Assembly (NCBI GenBank): GCA_011037195.1
Contig: JAAEAF010002749.1
Coordinates: 62,001-126,000, forward strand
Length of the DNA: 64,000 bases
From: Triatoma infestans
Lineage: Eukaryota; Arthropoda; Insecta; Hemiptera; Reduviidae
Reading direction: 5' to 3'
The notes beneath the pieces were generated by a model. The model did no database searches and was not told the origin of the DNA. It worked only from the letters and a program-made list of their open reading frames with translations. This document shows, one piece after another, positions 1 through 11,752 of this stretch (its first letter is position 1; each line of letters starts with the position of its first letter). Made by a program: the position numbers and the translations under genes.

Positions 1-3000
1 ATTAGGTCCCTGAAGAGTGATTCGGTCTATTATACAATTAAATAGGTGGCATAAGAAGTTATTGGACCTAACGATGTTAATTCAATAGCAAAATCTACTG
101 GTGGGTCATAACGTAATTTATGTATATATATATATATATATACACATATATATTTCTGCGACCCAACCGAGAATTTAAGGTCAGGTTGGCCTTTGGAGGG
201 GTTGATGATCATCTCTATTTTAGGAAATAAAATCATGATCAAATTTACAAAAAGAGAAACTAAAAGAATCTTATTTGCCGAAAGGGAAAATATACAAAAA
301 TCATCGATCAGACAGAACTATATAAATAGTAAAGTAAATGGCCATAATATTTAATTAATTCCTCCACAAACGAACTAATAAATTAAATAGGAGCGAAAGA
401 ATAATAATACAATTCACGAGACAAAGTTCCAAATATTCCTAATTCACTCACTTTTAGCGCTGTTTCTCCACCACCGTTGCTTTTGGTCTTCATGGTTTTC
501 CCTTTCCACAAATACCCAACTGCTTTCTACTCTGAAATAAAATTAAATGTTAAATTATTCATTAGTTTTAATGGTTGCCCCATTAGGCTGTGCTTAGTGG
601 AAACTGGAGCGGAGTGAAGCCTCTAGCTTGCTGTTGGCCACTTCTGCGTCACCTCGCCGACAGAATTATGCAGAATTTCAAACCCCCACCGTCGCCACCA
701 CCTCCACGCACTCTCACACCCACTATTTCTCATTCTCTCTCACTCCATCTACTCACCCTGCTATAATAACACCAACGGCCCACTATTACCGACACTGTAA
801 TGACTACTTTCCAAGCTTGCCAACTGTTTGCAAGCTCTTTTTCAATCTACAAAACTTGTGGGTGCCGAGCATGGTTTAATTTGATAAACTCTAGAAATGG
901 CTGTTATTATTTTTCCGACTAAATTTTAATTTCCCATATTTTTATAATTAGGTAAATTGTATTTGTATTTTAGAAATTTATATGTCTATTAATCGTATTT
1001 TATTTTATTTTATTTTTTTTTTTAGTTAAATGACAAAAAAGGTTCTCTACCTTGTAGAGTCCAAAATTACTTGGTACACATGGATCTGCTCTATACATTT
1101 TTGAAGTACCAGAAGTTTATGTTTATTATGTTTACGATAATATACAGTTTGTTTGACCCAAGTGTCTTTGAGTTTTGATAATAGGTAAGGTAGTTCTGAA
1201 GGATCATATACAGTTCTTTTTCCGGAAAATCGTTCATTGAAGGAAATTCTATATGTCTAAAGTTGGTTTCTGTTAAATTACAGCAATTCTTCTGATTGCA
1301 GAAAGGTAATACCTTTCATTTCCCAGGTTTGCGATTGAAAGAAAGCATTCGCAGACTTATGCAGTATAAAGATCGGTATCCAAGGAATAAGATAGGAAAT
1401 GCTAATTATGCAAACATTTTCTTTATGTATATCCATTTTCTTACGAATTTCCTTTACAATTCTCAAGCATCATAACATGAATCCTCTGACAATTCAAAGA
1501 CAATTTTCTAATATCTTCTTCCAAGACTTACAGCCTTAGAGCTGTTATTATGAAAGAAGGTAATGTTAAAATACCAAGAAATACAATGAACGTTAAACCA
1601 TCTTTAGAAAGAAATCGGCACTTAAGAGTTGAGACGATTTAAATTTACATTCTGTTTAAATCAGCACTTGAGATACTAAGTACAGTGTTGACTGCCTCAG
1701 TTCCTTAACAACAGTCAATTAGTTAGTTGTTATTTCGGCAGAAACCAATTGTTTCATTCATAGTAAGAATTTCTTTTTTAATATCTCACAAACATCGGTC
1801 ATAATATTTTCAAATCACATATTTTGTAGTGCATGAAGACCCAGAGGACCTAAGAAAAATGTCTGAGAAAGTCTTCTATCTCGGACAGGTTTGTATTTAG
1901 ACAAATGATTGATATTATAATGCAACCAATAACCATCAAATTCGCCACACAAAACCGCATCGAGAGGCCAACACTGAGCCTTCAAGTGCACGTCAACTAC
2001 GCATTACCTTTCGAGCCACGTTCACTACAATGTATTGGTCGAATCAATTTTGACAGCGAATGTCCCATCTAAAAGCTGTCTGTAGCGGTAGGAGAAGTAC
2101 TAATAAAAAAGACGACCATCTGAGGGCTTAACCGATAAGATTTTCGCCAGATCAACTTTGACAAGATAACAAGTCTCAATGTCAACCTTGTAAAAGTTCA
2201 CTAAGCTAGCTAATCTATCGTTAGAACGAACAAGAGTTGTAACTGATCACATCATTCTATATTGACACTCTTCGTTCGGTCACTCCAGCCTTTTCTTTTT
2301 TCACTAAATAAATCGTTAAATAGAAAAAATGGTGTTAGTATGCTTAATCCAATATTATAGAGAAGCTCATTTATACCGTTATTGAGGAAAGGGCCATAGT
2401 ATATGGACGCGAAACATGTACTGTGGGATCTCAAAAGCGAAGTTGTTTAATCAGATGTTTCTTCAAACCAAGTATGTAATTAACCTTATATTCAGAAATA
2501 AATACCTAAAATATCTGTTTTATTTTTTCCACAACTCTTACCTAATTTGCGCCCCCTTAACAACTTCACTGCAGTTAAACAGGTAACAGGCAACAAATTC
2601 ATGATTATTAATCATTATATACTCGTACACATCTAGCATGAGTTTTTTTTTATTTACGATTTTTTGCCATGGACGAAACAATATAAAAACATCAAATGTG
2701 TGTGTGTATTCTAGTAATTAATTATATTTATTTAAAATATATAATTACAAGGCCCCACCCTATGACCTTTTTCAGATATTACCACTCCCGCGTACATAAA
2801 CCGAACAAGAACCCTTGGTGGGGCACCTTAACCTCTATCGTGTACATGATATTAGATTTCACTTAAGCCCTTTACCCTTAATTAACAAGAAGTACGGTTA
2901 AACATTATAATGTATCAAAAAGAAATAAAAAAAGACCATTTTTCACGAAAATGTTTATAGGTTTTTTTTTTAAACCCTGCCCAGAAAATAATTTTTAAAT

Positions 3001-3170
3001 TTTATAATTTCAACCACACAGATTAAATATTGAGAAAAGTCGAGAAAAAACACGCCGAGTTAATTCTAACAATACTTTATTGTATTTTCACAAGTTACAC
3101 ATTTATACCAAACACAATGTTGAATTCGAAACTGTTACACAAATACAAACAGTATAATAATATTATTAAG
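1..3170. other. anonymous AT-rich DNA, no gene seen
   Basis: No coding region, RNA gene or recognisable mobile element was found. Open frames here are under 85 codons, show no known motif and include simple-sequence peptides. There is a (TA)n microsatellite at about 121-142 and a C/T-rich stretch near 690-760. The region may hold decayed repeats that I cannot place without a repeat library. Confidence 0.5.
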
Positions 3171-3176
3171 GAAGAT

Positions 3177-3216
3177 AACTGGTTCGACTGCCTCCGAACT
3201 GGTTCGACTGCCTCCG
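3177..3216. repeat. 20-bp tandem duplication (2 copies)
   Basis: Two identical 20-bp units (AACTGGTTCGACTGCCTCCG) lie head to tail. No function is evident. They sit just before the 94-bp direct repeat that starts at 3230. Confidence 0.9.
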
Positions 3217-3229
3217 AAAATGTTCAGCA

Positions 3230-3323
3230 CTCATTCGGGAAGATGTCATCAAGATTTTTATCATATAACCTCCCGCTATAAAAAATGTTCATTTTAATAA
3301 CATTAACAATTTATACTAAACCT
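3230..3323 (+). repeat. 94-bp direct repeat, copy 1
   Basis: Starts CTCATTCGGGAAG and ends ACTAAACCT. A copy of the same length with about eight differences lies at 3861-3954. Copy 1 runs directly into the target duplication of the inverted module pair at 3327-3627, so the pair landed at the edge of this repeat. The family is unknown. Confidence 0.85.
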
Positions 3324-3326
3324 ATT

Positions 3327-3627
3327 GTTATAAATTGGATGTTGAGGTTCGGTCAAACAAAAGAACTCTTTTTAAATTTCTACCGACGTTTCGGCAAATT
3401 TATTGCCTTATTTTTAAATTTATTTATAAATTTATATACAAATTTATTACCAGTAGTAATTACTACTGTAATTCTAACTGAAAATTTTTACCCTGAAGAA
3501 GGCAATAAATTTACGTTAAGAAGGCCTTTAAACGTGGCTAGAAATTTAAAGAGTTCTTTTGTATGACCGAACCTCAACATCCAATTTACAACATTGAATA
3601 CAGCGGTCGTAACGAACACCAAAAAAC
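3327..3627 (+). mobile_element. inverted pair of Penelope-type terminal modules with hammerhead-like core
   Basis: This 301-bp insertion is bounded by a perfect 12-bp direct repeat, ACTAAACCTATT, at 3315-3326 and 3628-3639. Inside, 3330-3408 is the imperfect reverse complement of 3496-3590, and the first 48 bp of the arms are nearly perfect. The right arm carries CTGAAGA at 3493-3499 followed by a GGC/GCC stem. The left arm, on the minus strand, keeps GCC-GAAA-CGTC. Read together, the arms give the hammerhead layout CUGAAGA-stem II-GAAA-short stem III-GUC, with flanking strands (TTTTTACC and GGTAGAAA) that can pair as stem I. The right side extends about 37 nt past the inverted repeat. Penelope-like elements are known to carry such cores in their terminal repeats. 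That this is a Penelope derivative without an ORF is my inference. Neither arm alone keeps every core base. Confidence 0.7.
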
Positions 3628-3639
3628 ACTAAACCTATT

Positions 3640-4550
3640 ATTATTATTCAAGGAAGGGGAGGACAAAACCCTACGCTATCCAAAGCCTCCTTTGGCCCAT
3701 ATAGCTACCCCTAAAGAATAACAACTACTGGGTCTGGACTTTTGTTTTACCCATCTAAGTTTCACCACAGACCGAACAAATCGGACCAAAACCTTAAAAG
3801 GACATAGCTTAAGATCCTCTACCGATATCCTATTCCGGCCAAGGTCCTAAACCTAATCTCCTCATTCGGGAAGTTGTCATCAAGATTTTTATCAAATAAC
3901 CTCCCGCTATAAAATATTTTCATGTTAATAAAATTAACATTTTATACTAAACCTAAATTTATATTTAGAATTTAGAAGATTCATTTCGCACAACACTTTT
4001 ATTGCCGTAATTCCTGCAATTCTTAAAGACAAATTTACTTTAAACTTCCAAATTGTGACTAAATATTTAGTCCCTTTAATTTTAGTTGTGAGGGGGGGAG
4101 AATCCAATGGCATTTCTAGGGGTAGCCTGACTACTCAGCTCTCCCAGGGGCACCCTAAAATCAATTTTCTCAGAAAAAAAAATCAATTGATGATAAACAT
4201 GCACTCAGATGCAAAGGAAATTATAATTGCGTCCTCCGATTTTGTGTCTATAATAGAAATTTTGTAATAAAACACAAATTTTGTTATAAAATATTGACAA
4301 ATGTATAAAATACATAGAAAATAAAATAAAAAAATCTGATCTGTAACTCTTACACGACATTCCCTTAATCCTCTTACTAAAATTATATATAATATGACAA
4401 ATTTTCCTTGAATTTCAAATTTCACTCATTTGTGCCAACATAAACATACAGCTGGTGGGGGGTGGGGTGGGGGACAAGTTCAAACCTGTCAACAGAGGCA
4501 GGTAGAGAATGATTGCATTGTAGACAGCCAATAATGAATAAAAACCTTTA
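3640..4550. other. anonymous interval with second copy of 94-bp repeat
   Basis: Apart from the direct repeat at 3861-3954 and a G-run near 4455-4473, nothing is recognisable. The open frames are short and without motifs. Confidence 0.45.
3861..3954 (+). repeat. 94-bp direct repeat, copy 2
   Basis: Matches 3230-3323 over its full length with a few substitutions. The region between the copies contains the inverted module pair. This copy is not followed by the pair, so it shows what the sequence looked like before insertion. Confidence 0.85.
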
Positions 4551-4554
4551 AATT

Positions 4555-5265
4555 TTAACGTCTCAGATTTTCTAAAAACTGTTTTTTCAGAAATATAGTC
4601 AAATAAAAGTGATGGTTGCTTACTATGCGCCAAGCTCCAAGTTTAAAGAAAATCGTTGCAACAATTTCCGAGAAAATTCGAAAAATCCTATATGTGTAGA
4701 AACGTACTACCGGTAAACTTGTTCTTCAAATTTGGAATGAACAATCAATGTTACTAATATGTATTAATATTATGTAGCTGGAAAACCGTATATTATATTG
4801 AAGTGGTAATTTATAAGAACGCATAGCGCTACTGTTACCCAGAACTCCCCCAAAAAGTCAATTTTCAAATTAAAGTAATAAGTATTTATGTCTGTAGAGA
4901 GTGTGCGAAGTTTCAAAATAGAAAATAGTTCGAGCTGTTTGGGAAATAATCATGAAAAACGAAAAAAAAACATTCAGTAAAGTCGCACTTCTGGTGGATG
5001 GATTTCGCCTGAAATCTTCGTATGTGATGCGGTAATAGTGTCTAAATGTAGTGCCGTGTTTGAGCTTGCTGCGACTTTTCGTTTTTGGGATATTCTGTTA
5101 ACTAACATACCCATACATACAGATCATTCGCTTAAAACATTTTTTCCATATTCTACAGAACCCCAAGACATGTATTTCCGGTGAAAACACAATTTCTAAA
5201 ATTTGGCACGATCGCAATACTTTCTCTTTTTAACTAGGAGTAAGAGAAAGTAAAAATAAAATCAT
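4555..5265 (-). repeat. H-family dispersed repeat, nearly complete minus copy
   Basis: On the minus strand it reads head to middle. The head starts at 5251 with the 13-bp motif ACTTTCTCTTACT, a spacer and its inverted copy (5219-5251), then TATTGCGATCGTG and TTTCACCGGAAATACATG. Next come the conserved blocks CCGGAAGTGCGACTTTACTG (about 4977-4996) and the AT-rich middle. The canonical tail is not seen at 4555. It is non-coding. The Jockey LINE at 5278 lies immediately outside the head, with its target duplication abutting the outer edge of this copy. Confidence 0.75.
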
Positions 5266-5277
5266 AGACATACAAGG
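5266..5277. repeat. 12-bp target site duplication, left
   Basis: AGACATACAAGG is repeated exactly at 10004-10015, on the two sides of the Jockey-like LINE. This defines the ends of that insertion. Confidence 0.85.
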
Positions 5278-5697
5278 AGTTCCAAACTAGACAGCATAGT
5301 GTTCACATGTGTCCACATACTCTGTTCTCTTTTGGTGTTTAACTTAGTTAAAAGTACTTTTTCTTAAATTTATTTTTCATTTTCCGAACTCTATTTTTTT
5401 CCCCAGTTCAGTGCATATTCTGTTTATTTATTTATTTTCTTTTTTACAATTACTTAGTTTCTGTTTTATTAATATTTAATTAACTATTATTTCAATAATG
5501 CTAAATAGTTAGAACTATTTTGGACAGAGCTACAAACAAGTTGACAAGTAGAGTGGGGAGAACTCTATCCTCTCACTCTACTTTGAGTGAGACGAGAGAA
5601 CAATAGTCAGCAAGGTGAACTTTAATTCTTATCAACCAGATATATAGTAGGTTTATTTTACTGTGTATTTATACTTCAACTTTTTGTTTACTTTTAA

Positions 5698-6957
5698 ATG
5701 GATGAAAATGAATCTGCTGATTTAGGTTTCGCTTCTTTAAATAATGTCAGCGCTTCTATAAGCGCATCAATAATTAAAAGGCCATCCTCAGGAGGAGATT
5801 CTCCTCCTAAATCAAATAAAAAAATTAATTAATAATAATATTAAAATTGAAAATAAAGTGATCACTCGCTCTCAGAAGGCAAAACAGGCTATGAGACCGA
5901 TAAAAATCAAAGTATGGCTAACTCTTCAATTCAGAAACTTCCTACATCCCAGTCAATTAACTTCACACATCCCAATAAATTTCAAGCTCTTGCTACCAAC
6001 ATTCAAGAGGATGAGATGGAAGTAAATCAAACTTCAATTAAAACAGTAAAACCACCCCCAATCTTTATTAAAAATTTTACAAATATTCAACGTCTCTGTA
6101 ATACTATAACTAAAGTAACAGGGAATAAAAAATTCCTTTGTAAATCGAGGGTCAATGATATGGCATTACAAATGGAAACGGCAGATGATTACAGGAAAGT
6201 TGTCAGATATCTAAAGGAAAATAACTGTGATTTCCACACATTCCAATTAAAACAGGACAAACCATGTAGAGTGGTAATAAGAAATTTACATCATTCTACA
6301 CCTGTTACCGCTATCAAAGATGAATTAGAGGAACAAGGCTTTAAAGTTAGAAATGTAACCAATGTCCTTCAAACAGCCACCAAACAACGTTTACCGCTGT
6401 TCTATGTGGTCTTAGAGCCACAGGAGAGCAACAACAAAATATTTTCTCTTAACGCTCTCTATTACACGAGAATGAGAGTTGAGGAACCACACAAAAGAAA
6501 GGACATCGCCCAGTGTGAAAGATGTCAAGACTTCGTTCACACCAAGAGCTACTGCAATCACGTCGCAAGATGTGTGAAGTGTACAGGTCTGCATTCTACT
6601 GAGGAGTGCAAAAAGAAAAAAGAAACCCCACCTACTTGCGTGTACTGTCTTGAAGAGCACCCAGCTAATTACAAACTCTGCAATACATATCAGGAACTGG
6701 TCCGTCTGCGAGGGAAGACCACTACTTTTCATCAACGCTCCCGGCCACCAACCGCCCAAGCAAGCAAACCATCTTCATCCAGCAATAGGCGTGCATCACT
6801 AAGTTACGCTCGCGCCACTGCTCCACCTCAGTCTTCCAATCTTCCAATCTCTTCCTACATTCCCTCTCCTCCAAACTCATCTACATCCCTCCTCCCCCAT
6901 CCTCTACTGATATCACCTCCTTACTTACTTTATTCCCCAATGATTTCAAATCTCTAA
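5698..6957 (+). pseudogene. Jockey-type ORF1 (gag-like RNA-binding protein), frameshifted
   Basis: A good start ATG lies at 5698, but that frame stops at about 5830. The protein resumes in another frame and is open from 5914 to 6957 (347 codons). Visible in order are PPPIFIKNF (residues about 48-56), a PRE_C2HC-like block (about 103-150), and three cysteine/histidine knuckles at about 200-260 (CERC...HVARC, CVKC...EEC, CVYC...KLC). The tail is rich in serine and proline. In this family ORF1 binds the element RNA and helps bring it to the target. The break near 5830 separates the N-terminal 44 codons from the rest. ORF2 follows about 110 bp downstream. Confidence 0.85.
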
Positions 6958-7039
6958 TTAACCCTCTCATTACCCTAGGATTACCCTCTTATTATGCAGT
7001 AGTTACTGAACTACTTCCTAAAATTTCCCGATAACTTTC

Positions 7040-8500
7040 CTTTCTCACAATCCTCTTCAAATTCTGCTATGGAACGCCAATGGTCTGAGTTCCCACTACG
7101 ACGAACTCACATTACTCTTACATGACCGACAAATTGACATTGCCTAAATTACAGAAACGCACTTGACTAATCGGACAATTTTTTACATCAACGGTTACAG
7201 AATATATCGCACTGACCACCCAGACAACCTGCTCAAGGAGGCACTGCCATATTTATCCGAAACTCCCTTGCACACTATCCTCACCCTTCTCAATCAACCG
7301 ATTATCTTCAAGCCACAATAATTACCCTTTGCAATCACCCTTTCCATTTCAATATCGCTAGTGTATATTGTCCTCCAAACGAAATTATAAACCAACAAAA
7401 TTTTCTAACTTAACTTCAATCCTTAGGCCCTAGGTTTCTCTCTGGTGGCGATTACAATTCAAAACATCCTTACTGGGGTTCCCGCGCGGCCTTACTCTTT
7501 TAAATGTTATCTCCTCATTAAACCTCAACTAACTTTCTCCTTCCGAACCTACTTATTGGCCATCTTCCCCCAACAAGCGTCCTGACCTTATCGATTTCTT
7601 CATAACTTCCCGCCTCTTAACCCTTCATGCCGAGGTGATTTCCTTGAATGACCTATCCTTAGACCACAGCCCAGTACTCCTAAAACTAGGTACTAGACCT
7701 ATCCTTGTTCCTTCGCCGACTAAACTAATTAGAGGACCTACTGACTGGAAGTTATTCCAAACGCTACTAGAGCAAAAACTCCAAAAAATCTCTGAAAAAT
7801 CCAAAAGAGATAGACGATGCAGTTGACCATTTAACTCACTCTATTCAGCAAGCCATGTGAAAAAGTAGCAAAGCAAAGACACTCAAAAACTACAGAAACT
7901 TACCTTCCTCCGCTTATTCGCACTCTATTAACTAACAAAAGACCGGCTAGAAGCAGGTGGCAACAAAGTCGTTACCCATCTGGCAAACGTATACTTAACC
8001 AACTTACTCGACAACTGAAACTGAGCTACAAAACCCAAGATCTGACCGACTACAATACTACACATCAAACCTGACAGCAGAAAACAAATCACTTTGGAAA
8101 GCAACCAAAATTATACTATCCTACAAATCCGTGTCTCACCCAATCCAAACAGCCAACGGTAGTTGGGCCATATCAGATGATGAGAAGGCTCAACTGTTCG
8201 CCACCTACCTCTCCACAGTATTTATTCCTCACCAAGGCATTGTCGACAATGACACTGTACTCACTGTTACTAACGACTTAAACATTCCTCTTCCCCTCTC
8301 TTTGCCACCAAAAGCCTTTCATCCTAAAGAAGTTCACTTCATTATTCAACACCTTCCTAAGAATAATCACCTGGGCATGATCTCATTACACCAACTATTC
8401 TCAAAAACCTTCCACAAAAAGCAATTCTTTACACAACACAAATATATAATTTCGTCCTGAGAACAACTTATTTCCTCTTTTATGGAAGACGTCCATAATC
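7040..8500 (+). pseudogene. Jockey ORF2, APE-type endonuclease half, broken
   Basis: The apurinic-endonuclease-like domain that nicks target DNA can be followed through several frames. LWNANGL starts near 7067, the catalytic glutamate is in ETHLT (about 7155), and the Asp/Asn motif is in GGDYNSKHPYWG (about 7445). The C-terminal LDHSPV histidine is near 7664. An in-frame TAA lies near 7144, and at least three frame changes occur before the RT frame opens at 8504. The 8131-8460 part is the linker into the RT. The domain is recognisable but not translatable as one protein. Confidence 0.8.
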
Positions 8501-8503
8501 AAG

Positions 8504-9709
8504 ATGATTTCCAAACCCAACAAACCTAGCCACTTACCGTCTTCATATCGTCCCATCAGCCTTCTTCCCTTCCTCGGAAAAATCCTGGAGAAATTAATCC
8601 TAAAAAGATTACTTTCAATCCTAGAACCCCTCCAAGTTATTCCCAATCACCAGTTTGGTTTCCGCAGTCTCCATCCCACAATCCAACAGTGCCACCGAGT
8701 TGTTGATGCTATATCTTCCTCCTTTGAGCGTAAACAATACTGCGCGGGTGCATTTTTAGACATATCACAAGCGTTTGATAGAGTCTGGCACGACGGCCTT
8801 CAGTTGAAACTCAAAGGCATCCTTCCCTTCACCTCCTACCTTATCCTCCGATCCTATCTCTCTGAAAGATTCTTCCGTGTTTCAGAAAAAACTGCCTTTT
8901 CTTCCCACCATTCCGTGAAGGCAGGAGTCCCCCAAGGAAGCATCCTAGGACCAATACGCTACGCAATATACACAAGCGATATTCCTACCAACCCAAACAC
9001 ATCCATATTTTCCTTTGCTGACGATACCGCTATCCTTACATCCCATGAAGATCCCGTTATCGCTACCCGTACCCTCCAATCCCATCTCAACACCCTGGCC
9101 GAATGGTCCAGGAAGTGGAGAGTTAAATTAAATATTAACAAATGTTATCATATTACATTCACTCTCCGTAGAGCTATATGTCCTCCAGTACAACTTGACG
9201 GACAATTCTTACCTACTGTTGATAAAGTTCGCTACTTAGGACTCTACTTGGACAAAAGACTGACTTGGAATCCTCACACGAGACTCAAGAGACAGGAACT
9301 AAATCGACGATACAAATTACTCTCGCGTTTACTCGACCGACGTTCTCGTCTTTCTCTAGACAACAAAGTACTAATCTACAACACTGTACTCAAGCCTCTG
9401 TGGACGTACGGAATCGAAATGTGGGGCTCAACCAAGCGCTCCAATTATCTCCGACTACACACCCTCCAATCCAAAATCCTTCGTAAAGTCACTAACGCTC
9501 CTTTCTATGTTTCTAACTCCATCATTCACAAAGACCTAAATATCCCTTTTGTCCGCGACCTCATTTTATCCCGATACAAAAAATTCCATGCATCCCTCCC
9601 AGACTATCATAATAACCCTTTAATCCAAGAACTTTCTTCCCATTCCATCCCTGGAAACCCTGTCAGAAGACTGAAACGTCAGTGGCCGAGAGATCTTCTG
9701 ACAGAGTGA
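8504..9709 (+). CDS. Jockey ORF2, reverse transcriptase half
   Basis: An open frame of 401 codons holds the RT domain. SYRPISLLP is near residue 14, LDISQAFDRVWH near 83 (first catalytic Asp), GVPQGSILGP near 140, and the active-site FADDT near 171. YLGLYLDKRLTW lies near 245. The RT copies element RNA at the nicked target. The C-terminal part (WTYGIEMWG, then an alpha-helical tail) is the usual Jockey ending, and there is no RNase H. The ATG at 8504 is only the first Met after the last frame break; the native start belongs to the endonuclease upstream. All catalytic residues are present. Confidence 0.9.
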   Translation: MISKPNKPSHLPSSYRPISLLPFLGKILEKLILKRLLSILEPLQVIPNHQFGFRSLHPTIQQCHRVVDAISSSFERKQYCAGAFLDISQAFDRVWHDGLQLKLKGILPFTSYLILRSYLSERFFRVSEKTAFSSHHSVKAGVPQGSILGPIRYAIYTSDIPTNPNTSIFSFADDTAILTSHEDPVIATRTLQSHLNTLAEWSRKWRVKLNINKCYHITFTLRRAICPPVQLDGQFLPTVDKVRYLGLYLDKRLTWNPHTRLKRQELNRRYKLLSRLLDRRSRLSLDNKVLIYNTVLKPLWTYGIEMWGSTKRSNYLRLHTLQSKILRKVTNAPFYVSNSIIHKDLNIPFVRDLILSRYKKFHASLPDYHNNPLIQELSSHSIPGNPVRRLKRQWPRDLLTE

Positions 9710-10003
9710 CAAACAAATGTAAATATGTAATTATGTAAATATGTATATAATGTAAATATCTTTCCCCACTCAGCCTAACTTTCCTATTAAACCTTTTCAC
9801 TAAATCCTTCCTAATATTTTCCAAAGCTCTTCTCATCCATATTCCCTATTTTCCGTTATACATCTCCTTCCTCACTTATTAAAAATATTTTGGAGAGTTG
9901 TCAATGGACAGCTGCTCCACTCTTGTACATAGTTTCATTCATCAGATTTACTAGATACATTATTATGTAGTTGTAATTACCTAATAAATAAATAATAAAA
10001 CAA

Positions 10004-10015
10004 AGACATACAAGG
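10004..10015. repeat. 12-bp target site duplication, right
   Basis: AGACATACAAGG follows directly after the A-rich 3' end of the Jockey-like LINE and is identical to 5266-5277. Confidence 0.85.
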
Positions 10016-11750
10016 CCATTCTAACTTCCTATCAAATTAATTTTTAGAACTTCTCTTACTTTCCTAGCCCAGGAACTGTTGATCTGTTCATTTTTTTGAC
10101 GATTTCTCTTACTCTTAATACAACTTTCTCTTTCAATTAATACAAAAAAAACAAACTTACCTATATAAGCAGATTTTTTTTTTTTTTAATCAAACAAGAG
10201 AAAATAAGAAAAGAGAAAAATGAGGAAAAAGTAACCAGTAAACTTTATATATGCAGCTTTACTTATCTTTAAACACTTAAGGAGGAAAAGTACATCACTT
10301 GATAAAGAGGATCTATTGGGGACGATCTGCATAATGAAATGCATTTTTCCAAAATATTTTATTACTATTATAATTGTAATGAAATTTTGATAATAAAATA
10401 AATTTTACAGCAATGATTTTTGAGTTTTTGAATTATCTTGAAAAAAGATATCATACTTTAATCTTTGTCTTTGGTTCAATGTTATTGGCGCTCTCTTTGG
10501 AAGTACAATGTAATTGCTTTTACTATCTGCTTGGGTAGGTATTTGTCCCTCCACTTGCTTTATATTTATATTTGGTAAAGAGCAAGTTTAAAGAAAATTT
10601 GTCATTTTTATTTATACAATGTATTAACAGCAGCCAGAGAAGGTCGTGTGAGTGTTTACACCAGATTTTTATTTAATAACTAGAGCCCTCAGCCATCAAA
10701 TGATGAACAGAATAGGATCTGGTAAACACATACATGTACGATTAACGAAACCACTAAATACTAGTAAGTAAACGTATGTACGGTTAAAAGATTTTCGTAG
10801 AGAGCTAGAAGAATACAGACAACAGCGGAATGGAATAAGGGGATAGAAAGATAAGTGGTTTCCTTAATATTAGAGAAGGAAAACGCTGAATACAATATCC
10901 ATACAAACATATGTACAAACTAATGCCTAGAAATACGCAAAAGTGATGTAGACAAGAAAAAAATCTAGAGAACGAGAAAAATGTAAAAGATTAAAAACAG
11001 AGATACCTTCGTTTTTATTTATTTATTTTTTATTTGTGTCTAGATTTAAATATGGTAGAGGACGGTAGAGTGTGCTGCTCGTTGTATGTATGTATGTAGT
11101 ACATAGCTTTGTGCACTGAGTACAGCAAAAGTCCAACAAATTTGTCCTTTCTTTCCCTCCCGCTTTCACTCACGCAAACGCACACACTCACACATGTATT
11201 TACTACCAATGTGTGCGAGTAAGATAGGAAGACCCTCATATAAATGTACCTACCTACACTTGTTTCTCTTGCACACTCTCGTTCTCCTCTTCTTTACGTA
11301 GATAGGAAAGTAAGAGTAGGCTAACTCCCGGCCAGCCTTATACACCCACCTATACACACACACACACACATATCTATATATAGATATACACCCTAGGCTA
11401 GGATAATAGACTGTAGGATTTGTACAGTGATGTTAAACGATAAGGATTGCTAACTGTGCTCTTGCTACCAGGGTAATGGCTTGCTTTGCCGATGGGCTCG
11501 GAAAGCCGGGAATGGAAAAGCACATTTGGTCGAGTTTGTTATATATATATATATATATATATACTCTACAAGAGGAGATTGTTTAGCCAAAAGACTGGGC
11601 AGGGAGGCACACTGAACATTGCAAATATTAACTGAACCGATCCCACATTCCCAACAAGGTATGTACTGTACTGTGTATGACACAGCATTTATTTGTAAGT
11701 GCTAGCTTGTACCAGCTGGTCTCTTATTTCCTAGTTCCGCACAGTTGACC
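10016..11750. other. anonymous AT-rich DNA with one H-family tail
   Basis: No gene is seen. An H-family tail in plus orientation lies at about 10580-10672 (GGTCGTGTGAGTGTTTACACC, then T-rich). Microsatellites occur at 11349-11371 (CA-rich) and 11538-11562 (TA). Frames in this interval are short and without motifs. Confidence 0.5.
10580..10672 (+). repeat. H-family repeat, tail fragment
   Basis: Contains the terminal module: AAGTTTAAAGAAAAT, then GAGAAGGTCGTGTGAGTGTTTACACCAGATTTTT with a small break in the 3' hairpin arm. The head is absent. Confidence 0.65.
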
Positions 11751-11752
11751 TA

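Larger units (their letters stand above)
5278..10003 (+). mobile_element. full-length Jockey-like non-LTR retrotransposon
   Basis: A 4.73-kb insertion bounded by a perfect 12-bp duplication. It has a 5' UTR of about 420 bp, a gag-like ORF1, an APE endonuclease plus reverse transcriptase ORF2, and a 3' end rich in AATAAATAAATAATAAAA. Domain order and the ORF1 type (PPPIF motif, PRE_C2HC-like block, zinc knuckles) fit the Jockey clade. There is no RNase H. ORF1 and the endonuclease half of ORF2 carry stops or frameshifts, so this copy should not move by itself, but the RT frame is open over 401 codons. That suggests fairly recent insertion. Confidence 0.9.

Noticed and set aside
628..879. Small secreted or structural protein
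   Set aside because: The frame is C/T-rich simple sequence giving Thr/Ser/Pro/His runs and has no motif, partner or supporting signals.
5900..9709. Single intact coding-competent Jockey element
   Set aside because: ORF1 is split near 5830 and the endonuclease half of ORF2 has a stop and several frame changes.
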